NCBI GenBank assembly: GCA_942492925.1
Contig: OW818641.1
Coordinates: 1,674,001 to 1,738,000 of the forward strand
Length of the DNA stretch: 64,000 bases
Reading direction: 5' to 3'
From: QZKY01 sp942492925
GTDB taxonomy: Bacteria; Pseudomonadota; Gammaproteobacteria; Burkholderiales; Burkholderiaceae_D
Part shown: positions 47,599-55,362 of the stretch, piece by piece
Position numbering within the stretch: position 1 is the stretch's first letter
How the letters are laid out: every line of letters begins with the position of its first letter
Position numbers and translations under genes: made by a program
The notes under the pieces: model-generated
What the model was told of the DNA's origin: nothing
Seen by the model: the letters and a program-made list of their open reading frames with translations, nothing else
Database searches by the model: none

Positions 47599-48876
47599 TT
47601 ACTTCATGAACGGGCCCCAAGTGGGCTCGCGAATATCGCCCGCACGCGGGGTCAGACGATGCCTGGTGCGGCCATCAACAGAAACAACCGAAAGGGTGCC
47701 GCGACGTCCCGTCTCGGTAGCAAACATAACGTATTTGCTGTTCGGCGAAAAACTTGGCGATTCATCCTTTGCCGAATCAGACAATCGCAACTCCACGCCA
47801 TTGGTCAGATCAAGCGTGTAGAGATAAAACCCGCCATCCCGACGGGAAATATAAGCCAACAATCTCCCATCCGGCGATACACGCGCGCTGATGTTGTAGT
47901 TGCCGTTGAACGTTATCCGTTGTTCGCCGCCGCCATTTCGATCCATACGATAAATATGGGGGCTGCCACTGCGGTCGCTGGTAAAGTAAATATGTTGCCC
48001 ATCTGCTGAAAACCGTGGCTCGGTATTGATGCAGTCCGCATGCGTCAACTGTCGCACGCCACTCCCGTCGGCATTCGCGAGGTATATCTGAGTCAACCCA
48101 TCCCGAGAGAGCGCCAAGGCCAGCCGTGAACCATCTGGCGACCAGGCCGGAGCAGAATTGTTTCCCTTGTGATTGGCGATCAGGGTGCGTTTACCGGTAA
48201 TCAGGTTTTGCACATAGACGACAGGCTTCTTGGCTTCGAAAGACACATAGGCGACCTTGGTGCCATCCGGCGACCAGGAAGGCGAAATAATCGGCTCCGT
48301 CGAACGCAATGCCACTTGCGTGTCTTCTCCGTCCGCATCAGCCACTTCCAAGCGGTAGGTCCGCCCGTCCTTGGTCACATAAGCAATGCGTGTCGAGAAG
48401 ATGCCGCGCACGCCCGTTAACTTTTCGTAAACATCGTCCGCGATTTTGTGCGCCGTCAAACGGGTGCTATGCGGCTGCGCTACCAGTGAAAAACCGGACA
48501 AGGGCGCGGATTTGATCGTATCGAACAACGCATATCGCACGCTGAAGCGTCCATTGGGCTGACGCTGCAAACTGCCCACCACCAAGGCATCTGCGCCTTT
48601 CGACCGCCATTCGCCAAAATTAATGGAAGACGCCTCAGACAAGGTCACATTTGTGCTGACAATCTTAAAGACGCCGCTGCGTTCCAAGTCGGCCTTGATG
48701 ATGGATGAAATACGTTGCGGCGCGATCGCTTCATCCGTAAAAATCGCCACAGCGATGGGAATCTGAACCCCGCCTACCCCCGATATTTCGACTCTCAACT
48801 GCGCGTAAGCAGACGGGAGAACTATCGACGCCACGAAAAGCGCTGACGCAAGCATACGACGAAACAAGGATGTCAT
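47599..48876 (-). CDS. tolB: Tol-Pal system beta-propeller protein TolB
   Basis: Periplasmic beta-propeller that links Pal and the TolQRA complex. The 425-residue protein has a signal peptide (cleaved after AYA), an N-terminal domain (RISSIIKADLERSGVFKIV) and repeated WSPDG/SPDG propeller blades (SWSPDGTKVAYVSFEA, AWSPDGSRLALALSRDG). ATG 48876 has better spacing to AAGGA than ATG 48882. The last 13 bases are duplicated just downstream (47574-47586). Confidence 0.95.
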   Translation of the reverse strand: MTSLFRRMLASALFVASIVLPSAYAQLRVEISGVGGVQIPIAVAIFTDEAIAPQRISSIIKADLERSGVFKIVSTNVTLSEASSINFGEWRSKGADALVVGSLQRQPNGRFSVRYALFDTIKSAPLSGFSLVAQPHSTRLTAHKIADDVYEKLTGVRGIFSTRIAYVTKDGRTYRLEVADADGEDTQVALRSTEPIISPSWSPDGTKVAYVSFEAKKPVVYVQNLITGKRTLIANHKGNNSAPAWSPDGSRLALALSRDGLTQIYLANADGSGVRQLTHADCINTEPRFSADGQHIYFTSDRSGSPHIYRMDRNGGGEQRITFNGNYNISARVSPDGRLLAYISRRDGGFYLYTLDLTNGVELRLSDSAKDESPSFSPNSKYVMFATETGRRGTLSVVSVDGRTRHRLTPRAGDIREPTWGPFMK

Positions 48877-48902
48877 TCTCATTGTCCTTGGGCTATCCAA
48901 GC

Positions 48903-49703
48903 CTAATCCTTCGGTCTGTGAATAATGTAAATACTGGGTGGAACCCTGCCGGATGAATCTGGTGGAAACCGCCCCGTTTTGTCAATGGCCCGATAGACCG
49001 CCTCGTCAAAACCAGGGACGCCAGAAGACCTCATCTTCCTTGGCTTTGCCCGCAAAGTCCCATCCGGCCATAATTCGATAGCATACTCCACCGAAGGGTT
49101 TCCGTCCAAATTATTAGGGACAATAAACGTCGTATTGGTTCGGATGAGGGTGCCAATCAGGCGCTCATAACTCGGATCACGACGGTTATCGCCCGTCGAA
49201 CGTTCCGCCGTCCCTCTTCCGCCAGAACCGGTTGCTCCTGCGATCCGACGCAATTCATTGGCTCTGAACTTTTCCAGCGATTTTCTATCGGCTATCGCCT
49301 GTTTGCGTTTGTCCTCGGCTTCCTTCTTTTTCTTCTCGGCTTCGGCCTTTTTGCGATTTTTCTCGTCCAGCTTTTTCTGCTTTTCTTCCTCGGCTTTCTT
49401 TTTCGCCTCTTCCTTCCGTTGCTTGAGCGCTATGTCTGCTTTGGCAACACGCTCGGCTTCCTGCGAACGCGGCTTGACGGTCTCTTCCGGCTCGGCCACG
49501 TCGGGCGCGGCCGAGCCTCTGGGCGCCGCTTCCCGATACTGAATATCCCAAATCTCGGCTTCCACTCCGCCCTGTTCGTTGCTTTGCCACGATACCCCTA
49601 TCCATAGGAAACCCAGCAAAGCCAGATGCACCAGCAACGCCAAAAGCAAGGACCCGTTACGGCCTGGTTCTTGCGGAATCCGGTAGTGATCCGACCCGGT
49701 CAT
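48903..49703 (-). CDS. tolA: Cell envelope protein TolA
   Basis: Inner-membrane protein spanning the periplasm and contacting Pal/TolB. The 266-residue protein has one membrane helix (about 17-37), a long Lys/Glu/Ala-rich helix (about 85-150) and a C-terminal globular domain containing YAIELWPDGTLRAKPRKMRS and FDEAVYRAIDKTGRFPP. The stop lies 26 bases before tolB. Antisense reading frames over the Lys-rich helix are artefacts. Confidence 0.93.
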   Translation of the reverse strand: MTGSDHYRIPQEPGRNGSLLLALLVHLALLGFLWIGVSWQSNEQGGVEAEIWDIQYREAAPRGSAAPDVAEPEETVKPRSQEAERVAKADIALKQRKEEAKKKAEEEKQKKLDEKNRKKAEAEKKKKEAEDKRKQAIADRKSLEKFRANELRRIAGATGSGGRGTAERSTGDNRRDPSYERLIGTLIRTNTTFIVPNNLDGNPSVEYAIELWPDGTLRAKPRKMRSSGVPGFDEAVYRAIDKTGRFPPDSSGRVPPSIYIIHRPKD

Positions 49704-49721
49704 ATCTTGCTTGCTCTCACA

Positions 49722-50162
49722 TCACTTGGTCGCCAAACCGACCCGTTTGATACCAACCTTCTTGGCGTCGGAAATCAGTTTCACGACATCCCCATATTCG
49801 CTCTTGTCTTCTGCTGCAATCAGCACCGGATATTCTGGATTCCTTTTATACAATTCGCGCAATTTCTCCATCAACTTGGAGCGATCAAGGCGGTCAGGAC
49901 GCGACGTGCCGCCTTTTTGCTGCTTCAGCCCGATGCCATATTCATAAACGCCTGTCGAATTTTTGCGCATCGAGATTTCGATGAACTCGGTCGGCGGCTG
50001 GGACGTCCTTTCAGCGCTGGGCAAATTGACGACTCCCGGCGTGGTCAACGGGGCGACCACCATGAAAATCACCAGCAACACCAGCATCACGTCGATATAC
50101 GGCACGACGTTGATTTCGGCTTTTAATTTGCGGGTTCGCCCGCTGCGCATAGAACTGGCCAT
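49722..50162 (-). CDS. tolR: Tol-Pal system protein TolR (ExbD-like)
   Basis: A 146-residue ExbD/TolR protein with one membrane helix. The proton-path aspartate lies in VPYIDVMLVLLVIFMV, and the periplasmic domain ends with VKLISDAKKVGIKRVGL. It starts nine bases after the tolQ stop. Confidence 0.95.
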   Translation of the reverse strand: MASSMRSGRTRKLKAEINVVPYIDVMLVLLVIFMVVAPLTTPGVVNLPSAERTSQPPTEFIEISMRKNSTGVYEYGIGLKQQKGGTSRPDRLDRSKLMEKLRELYKRNPEYPVLIAAEDKSEYGDVVKLISDAKKVGIKRVGLATK

Positions 50163-50171
50163 CCGCTCACC

Positions 50172-50855
50172 TTATCGCGCCTGACGCTGCAAAATATTGG
50201 AAAACTCTTCGATAAAGCTCTCAAAACGGATCGACAACCTGTCCGCTTCATGGGTGTAACGATTGTAGGCAACCACCGCCGGAATCGCAGCGAACAAGCC
50301 GATAGCCGTCGCCACGAGCGCTTCGGCAATGCCGGGCGCCACGGCTGCCAGGGTCGCCTGCTGCACATTCGCCAGCCCGCGGAAAGAATTCATGATGCCC
50401 CACACCGTTCCGAAAAGCCCGACATAAGGCGATACCGAACCCACCGATGCCAGGAAAGCCAGTTTCGATTCGAGGTTATCCATCTCGCGCTGGTACGCGG
50501 CATGCATCGCGCGACGCGCACCGTCCAGCACGGGAGCATGTTCCACGCCACTCTTGCTTGCCGAAGCTTTGGCCTTCAGAAATTCGCTCATCCCTGCTTC
50601 GAAGATGCGGGCCAGCGCCCCACTTTGTTCGTTGCCGCTCACCTGCTGATAGAGCGATTGCAGGCTGCCGCCCGACCAAAACGCCCGTTCGAATTCATTC
50701 GTCTGCGCATGCGCTTTACGAAAGGCAAACATTTTGCGGAAGATGTAGTGCCAACTCATGACCGACACGACCAGCAGTAGGGCCATCACCAATTGCACCA
50801 CAAGCGAAGCATTCGCGATCAGCGAGATGAAAGAGAGATTTTGGGTAACGTTCAT
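50172..50855 (-). CDS. tolQ: Tol-Pal system protein TolQ (ExbB-like)
   Basis: A 227-residue three-helix membrane protein that forms the proton channel with TolR and powers TolA. It has a first helix near 14-34, the conserved LAFLASVGSVSPYVGLFGTV and AVAPGIAEALVATAIGLFAAIPAV. It follows ybgC after a 74-base gap, which could hold a minor promoter. Confidence 0.95.
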   Translation of the reverse strand: MNVTQNLSFISLIANASLVVQLVMALLLVVSVMSWHYIFRKMFAFRKAHAQTNEFERAFWSGGSLQSLYQQVSGNEQSGALARIFEAGMSEFLKAKASASKSGVEHAPVLDGARRAMHAAYQREMDNLESKLAFLASVGSVSPYVGLFGTVWGIMNSFRGLANVQQATLAAVAPGIAEALVATAIGLFAAIPAVVAYNRYTHEADRLSIRFESFIEEFSNILQRQAR

Positions 50856-50929
50856 TTTGTTGCGTAAAAAATTTCGGTTAAAGGGTACTCGGTTTAAATG
50901 AGAAAGCTCTTGTTTGCATCTTATCCTGA

Positions 50930-51340
50930 TTAAACGAACAATCGTTCGCGCATGACATTGGGCATGGGTTGCGGTCGCATCGAATCGATTCCCACGCAGG
51001 CGACATTGACCTGTGCCGTGACCAGGAGATCCGGCCCGCGCCGGACTTCCTGAAGAAAGGAGAGGGAAGCCCGCCCTTTCTTCACTGGAACAGCGGTCAC
51101 CATCAATTCTTCATCCATTCTTGCAGGAGCGCGGTAATCGACGGAAATGTGCGTCACCACAAATATGACGCGATGCGCGTCAACCATCGATTGTTGCGAA
51201 ACACCCATCGCTCTCAAAAACTCCGTGCGCGCCCGCTCGAAATATTTCAGGTAGTTGGCATAAAAGACCACGCCACCAAAATCCGTGTCCTCGACATACA
51301 CTCGAACCGGCCAGGCGAAAACTTGCGATTCTGTTGTCAT
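50930..51340 (-). CDS. ybgC: Tol-Pal associated acyl-CoA thioesterase YbgC
   Basis: A 136-residue hotdog-fold thioesterase. The active-site signature is VYVEDTDFGGVVFYANYLKYFERAR with the catalytic Asp in EDTD. Its conserved placement before tolQ suggests a role in envelope lipid metabolism, though its substrate is uncertain. ATG overlaps the stop of the upstream DUF1275 gene (ATGA). Confidence 0.95.
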   Translation of the reverse strand: MTTESQVFAWPVRVYVEDTDFGGVVFYANYLKYFERARTEFLRAMGVSQQSMVDAHRVIFVVTHISVDYRAPARMDEELMVTAVPVKKGRASLSFLQEVRRGPDLLVTAQVNVACVGIDSMRPQPMPNVMRERLFV

Positions 51341-52110
51341 TTTTTATTGTTACCCTCAAGCTGATGACGATGCCCCATGATGTCGTCAATCACCGGCACA
51401 ATCGCCAGGAACAGCAATATCATCGCCAGCGGCACCGTCGCCCAGTAGCCGATATATTTAAAACCAAACGCACCGATCACCCCGCCAATGATGAACATCA
51501 CTAGCAAAATGGCGAACAAATCCAGCCTGTCCCGGTTCGCCCGGATATACGATTTATCTTCCTTATCGACTTTCCGGTTCCAGTAACACATACGACCAAT
51601 CTCGATACCGATGTCGGTCGCAATCCCGGTCATGTGGGTCGTCCGTATCAGCGCGTTCGAGATGCGCGTGATAATCGCATTTTGCAATCCCATCGTAAAA
51701 CACAGCAGCATGACCGTCCACGATACGAACAAGCCCATGATGTGATGAAAGTATTCTCCGAGCACGCCAAACGCCAGCAACAAAATAGCTTCCAGCGTCA
51801 GGCACAGCGCATATTCACTCTGCAGATTGTGGTTGCGTGCCCACATAATCAGAATCTCGGACACGGCTGCGCCAATCATGAAACAGGCCAGCGCGCCAAA
51901 TCCGGCAAGGGCGAATTTGATGTCGCCCAGTGCGAGGCCATCCGCCATGGATGAGACAATGCCGGTAACGTGCGAGGTGTATTGTTTGACGGCGAGAAAA
52001 GCGCCCGCGTTCATGGCACCCGCGATGAAGGCCAGCCACATGCCCAGATGCAAATTCGATTTGACGTTCCGTTCTTTTCCTGTCAGTCGACGAAGGTAGA
52101 AGATTGGCAT
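51337..52110 (-). CDS. YoaK/DUF1275 family membrane protein
   Basis: A 257-residue polytopic protein with about six membrane helices. Family phrases are FIAGAMNAGAFLAVKQYTSHVTGI, in shortened form VTGIVSSMADGLALGD, and LQNAIITRISNALIRTTHMTG. The function of DUF1275 proteins is unknown. AAGGA precedes the ATG. It is joined to ybgC by an overlap and follows dcd by 18 bases, so it lies inside what looks like the start of the tol operon. Confidence 0.88.
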   Translation of the reverse strand: MPIFYLRRLTGKERNVKSNLHLGMWLAFIAGAMNAGAFLAVKQYTSHVTGIVSSMADGLALGDIKFALAGFGALACFMIGAAVSEILIMWARNHNLQSEYALCLTLEAILLLAFGVLGEYFHHIMGLFVSWTVMLLCFTMGLQNAIITRISNALIRTTHMTGIATDIGIEIGRMCYWNRKVDKEDKSYIRANRDRLDLFAILLVMFIIGGVIGAFGFKYIGYWATVPLAMILLFLAIVPVIDDIMGHRHQLEGNNKK

Positions 52111-52128
52111 ATCAAATCGTCCTTTCCA

Positions 52129-52695
52129 TTAAGCTCTCGGCAAGGTCACGCCACTCTGGCCCTGATACTTGCCGCCCCGATCCTTGTATGAGACTTCGCA
52201 AATTTCGTCGCTCTCAAGGAATAGCACCTGCGCACACCCCTCCCAGGCATAGATTTTGGCCGGTAGCGGCGTCGTATTGGAAAACTCCAGCGTCACATAC
52301 CCCTCCCACTCCGGCTCGAAAGGCGTGACATTCACTATGATTCCACAACGGGCATACGTTGATTTGCCCAGACAAATCGTCAGCACATTGCGCGGAATCC
52401 GGAAATATTCGACCGTGCGCGCCAGCGCGAAGGAATTCGGTGGAATGATGCACACGTCGTTTTGAACATCGACGAAAGAATTTTCGTCAAAATTTTTGGG
52501 ATCGACAATGGTGCTGTTAATGTTTGTGAAGATCTTGAATTCGTCAGCGCAGCGAATGTCGTAACCGTAAGAAGAAAGCCCGTAAGAGACAATTCTTTTG
52601 TCATTCACCGTTCGCACCTGGCCCGGCTCAAACGGCTCAATCATCCCGTGTTCCTGCGCCATGCGGCGTATCCACTTATCGGATTTGATGGTCAT
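52129..52695 (-). CDS. dcd: dCTP deaminase
   Basis: Converts dCTP to dUTP, the precursor of dUMP for ThyA (in this window). The 188-residue protein has MTIKSDKWIRRMAQEHGMI at its start, SYGLSSYGYDIR, CLGKSTYARCGIIVNVTPFE with the catalytic region, and SYKDRGGKYQGQSGVTLP at the end. ATG 52695 is the family start. It is the first gene of the dcd-yoaK-ybgC-tol run. Confidence 0.95.
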   Translation of the reverse strand: MTIKSDKWIRRMAQEHGMIEPFEPGQVRTVNDKRIVSYGLSSYGYDIRCADEFKIFTNINSTIVDPKNFDENSFVDVQNDVCIIPPNSFALARTVEYFRIPRNVLTICLGKSTYARCGIIVNVTPFEPEWEGYVTLEFSNTTPLPAKIYAWEGCAQVLFLESDEICEVSYKDRGGKYQGQSGVTLPRA

Positions 52696-53146
52696 GTTCA
52701 ATCGCTGAAATGAAAACGGGCTGTATCTCCGAGTGGAAACGAAAAAGCGCACATTTCACACAGACGCAGCCTGCCCGCAATTTTACGCCAAATTCGACGA
52801 TAATTTGCCTCTTTTTATAGCGAATGCAAGAAATAGGTCCCTGAAACAATCCGCTTGATACGCACAACGCCATGCATTCTTTCTTGCCCCACATGTCATC
52901 AAAAAATGGTCCGAAAGCGCCAATGACCAGCTCAAATCGTTCACGCCTCGATCGTGCGAAACGCAATCTGATGGGGGGATTCTTCTTTTTTTAAGCACGT
53001 CCCACTTCTTCCATATCGATTACTACCTTACCCCACGGGGTATACGTGCAGATTCCCCCCACACGACCCTGCCTTCTTGACATCCAGCCCATGAATAAGC
53101 GACCCTTCCGTGACTGCCAAAAAATTACACAGCCACTCAAACACAC
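52696..53146. other. Intergenic region between divergent dcd and enoyl-CoA hydratase genes
   Basis: About 450 bases with no supported gene. A perfect -35-like TTGACA at 53077-53082 has no good -10 at 16-18 bases. A small palindrome TACCCCACGGGGTA lies near 53029-53042. Confidence 0.5.
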
Positions 53147-53926
53147 ATGACCACCCAGTTGCATTCCAGTCGCATCGATCAGACACTCATCATCACATTG
53201 TCTGGACCAGAGTCGCACAACGCCCTTCATCCGGGCCTTGCTTCGGCTGCCATCGAAATCCTCTCGACGTCCGAGCGAGACGACACGGTTCGCGCCATCA
53301 TTCTGACAGGGGGCAACACCTCTTTTTGTTCAGGCACGGACTTGCGTCAGCTAGCCGCTCTTCGAGCGCAGAATAAATCCACGCAATACGACTTTTGCGA
53401 GAGCATCCAGGCGTGGGTCGAAGCCATTCGCAACGGCACCAAGCCGATCATCGCCGCCATAGAAGGTGAAGCGCATGGCGCCGGACTGGCGCTGGCGTTG
53501 GCGTGCGATCTGATTGTCGCGGGAACCAGTGCCCGCTTTGCCGCCACCCATGCCCAGTTTGGATTGACGCCGGATGCCGGTACTGCCTGGCTCCTCGCCC
53601 AAGCGCTGCCACACCAACTCGCGAGCGAAATGCTGCTCACAGGCGTTCCCGTGGACGCGGCGAGGCTTCAGGCTTTGGGCATCGTTAACCGCGTAGTGGC
53701 CGACGGCACCGCCATGTCTGCGGCTATGGCACTGGCCACCACCCTTGCCGAACAAGCCTCAAACGTCAGCGCAGCAACCAGGCAATTGATCGTCGAATCT
53801 GCGTCACAATCATTGACGGAACATTTTGAAAGCGAGAAACACTGCTTCATCAACAGCCTGCAACAGCGCAACGCGCACGAAGGCATCAATGCCATCGTGG
53901 CGAAGCGGAAACCGGAATTCAGGTAA
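53147..53926 (+). CDS. Enoyl-CoA hydratase/isomerase family protein
   Basis: A 259-residue crotonase-fold enzyme. The oxyanion-hole segments are GGNTSFCSGTDLRQLAA and EGEAHGAGLALALACDLIVA. The second catalytic-region motif reads FGLTPDAGTAWLLAQALP, with Asp where hydratases have Glu, as in PaaG-type isomerases. The exact reaction and pathway are unknown; no other fatty-acid genes are nearby. Confidence 0.88.
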   Translation: MTTQLHSSRIDQTLIITLSGPESHNALHPGLASAAIEILSTSERDDTVRAIILTGGNTSFCSGTDLRQLAALRAQNKSTQYDFCESIQAWVEAIRNGTKPIIAAIEGEAHGAGLALALACDLIVAGTSARFAATHAQFGLTPDAGTAWLLAQALPHQLASEMLLTGVPVDAARLQALGIVNRVVADGTAMSAAMALATTLAEQASNVSAATRQLIVESASQSLTEHFESEKHCFINSLQQRNAHEGINAIVAKRKPEFR

Positions 53927-53935
53927 TTGGCCTGA

Positions 53936-53956
53936 GATCAGTCGTCGCGACTGATC
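53936..53956. terminator. Perfect hairpin at the convergent end of the enoyl-CoA hydratase and def genes
   Basis: GATCAGTCG-TCG-CGACTGATC forms a nine-base perfect stem and a three-base loop. It covers the def stop codon. No T-run follows on either side, so intrinsic termination is uncertain. Confidence 0.45.
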
Positions 53957-54477
53957 ATGTCCTTGCCGGGAAGCAGGGCATCGTTGAAACCGAAACGGCG
54001 CAAATCCGGCATGCGCATCGGATAAAGAAGACCGGCGAGATGATCGCATTCGTGCTGCACAACACGCGAATGGAAGCCTTCCGCCTCGCGACTGATGGGA
54101 TTGCCATGCTGGTCGAATCCGTCATACCGAATTTTCGCCCATCGCGGCACGATGCCGCGCATCCCCGGCACCGAGAGGCATCCCTCCCACCCTTCATCCA
54201 CTTCATCGCCAATCACGGTCAAGACCGGATTGATTAAAATGGTTTGGGGAATAGCTTCGGCCTCCGGATAACGCGTATTTTTTTCAAAGCCAAAGATAAC
54301 CAGCTGCAAATCAACACCGATCTGCGGTGCAGCCAATCCGGCTCCATCCGCGACATACATGGTCTCGAACATGTCTTCGATCAGTTTTTCCAGCTCAGGC
54401 GTGCCAAACCGAGTCACGGGTTTGGCCTTGCGCAGCAAGCGCAAATCTCCCATTTTTAAAATTTCCCTAATCGCCAT
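53938..54477 (-). CDS. def: Peptide deformylase
   Basis: Removes the formyl group from new proteins. The 179-residue protein has all three motifs: GAGLAAPQIG, EGC100LSVPG and QH142ECDH146 with metal ligands Cys100, His142 and His146. Unusually for a def gene it is not beside fmt but follows galU with no gap, so it is the last gene of the smc-zipA-ligA-galU-def operon. A second def may exist elsewhere. Confidence 0.95.
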   Translation of the reverse strand: MAIREILKMGDLRLLRKAKPVTRFGTPELEKLIEDMFETMYVADGAGLAAPQIGVDLQLVIFGFEKNTRYPEAEAIPQTILINPVLTVIGDEVDEGWEGCLSVPGMRGIVPRWAKIRYDGFDQHGNPISREAEGFHSRVVQHECDHLAGLLYPMRMPDLRRFGFNDALLPGKDMISRDD

Positions 54478-55362
54478 TTACTCTACCTGCGAAATTTCAT
54501 CAATGTATTCGGAAAAGGCCGCCCCCACTTCCGGGTGTTTCAAGCCCAACGCCACCGTCGCCTGCAAATAACCCAGCTTGGAACCGCAGTCATAACGCTG
54601 AGCGGAATAATGATACGCCATAACCGGTTCCGCGTTCATGAGCATCGAAATCCCGTCAGTCAATTGAATTTCGCCACCGGCGCCTTTTCCAATTTTTTCC
54701 AGATAATCGAAAATGGTATTGTTCAATACATACCGCCCCACCACGGCCCAGGTGGAAGGTGCGACCTTCGGCGCAGGTTTTTCGACGATGCTGTTCACGC
54801 GGTCGAGCTTGTTCTTGTAGGGCGTCACGCTGACGATACCGTATTTATTGGTTTCTTCGCGCGGCACATTCTGCACCGCCACCATGCTGGCCCCCTCTTG
54901 CCCATATACCTCCAGCATCTGCGCCATTACCCCCGGCATGCCCGGTCTGGCATCCATCAAGTCATCGGCGAGTATGACGGCAAAGGGCTCGTTCCCCACT
55001 ACGGGTCGCGCACATAAGACAGCGTGTCCCAGCCCGAGCGGAGAGGCTTGTCGGATGAAAATGCAGGAAATATTTTTCGGAATGATTTGCCTGAGCTCGT
55101 TGAGCAACTCCGTTTTTCCGGCCAGCTCCAATTCCGTTTCCAACTCGAACGCCTTGTCGAAATGATCTTCAATCGCGCGTTTGTTGCGTCCTGTGACGAA
55201 CACCATTTCCGTGATCCCGGCTTCAACCGCTTCTTCAACTGCATACTGGATCAGCGGCTTGTCCACGATCGGGAGCATTTCCTTGGGCTGAGCTTTCGTT
55301 GCCGGTAAAAAGCGACTGCCCAAACCTGCAACCGGAAAAACGGCTTTGGTGATTTTCTTCAT
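54478..55362 (-). CDS. galU: UTP-glucose-1-phosphate uridylyltransferase
   Basis: Makes UDP-glucose for surface polysaccharides and osmoprotectants. The 294-residue protein has the nucleotide-binding FPVAGLGSRFLPATKAQPKE, DKPLIQYAVEEA, and VEKPAPKVAPSTWAVVGRYV. The ATG overlaps the ligA stop (ATGA). Confidence 0.95.
   Translation of the reverse strand: MKKITKAVFPVAGLGSRFLPATKAQPKEMLPIVDKPLIQYAVEEAVEAGITEMVFVTGRNKRAIEDHFDKAFELETELELAGKTELLNELRQIIPKNISCIFIRQASPLGLGHAVLCARPVVGNEPFAVILADDLMDARPGMPGVMAQMLEVYGQEGASMVAVQNVPREETNKYGIVSVTPYKNKLDRVNSIVEKPAPKVAPSTWAVVGRYVLNNTIFDYLEKIGKGAGGEIQLTDGISMLMNAEPVMAYHYSAQRYDCGSKLGYLQATVALGLKHPEVGAAFSEYIDEISQVE

Noticed and set aside
49258..49542. Plus-strand Phe/Ser-rich frame
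   Set aside because: It is the antisense of the Lys/Glu-rich TolA helix.
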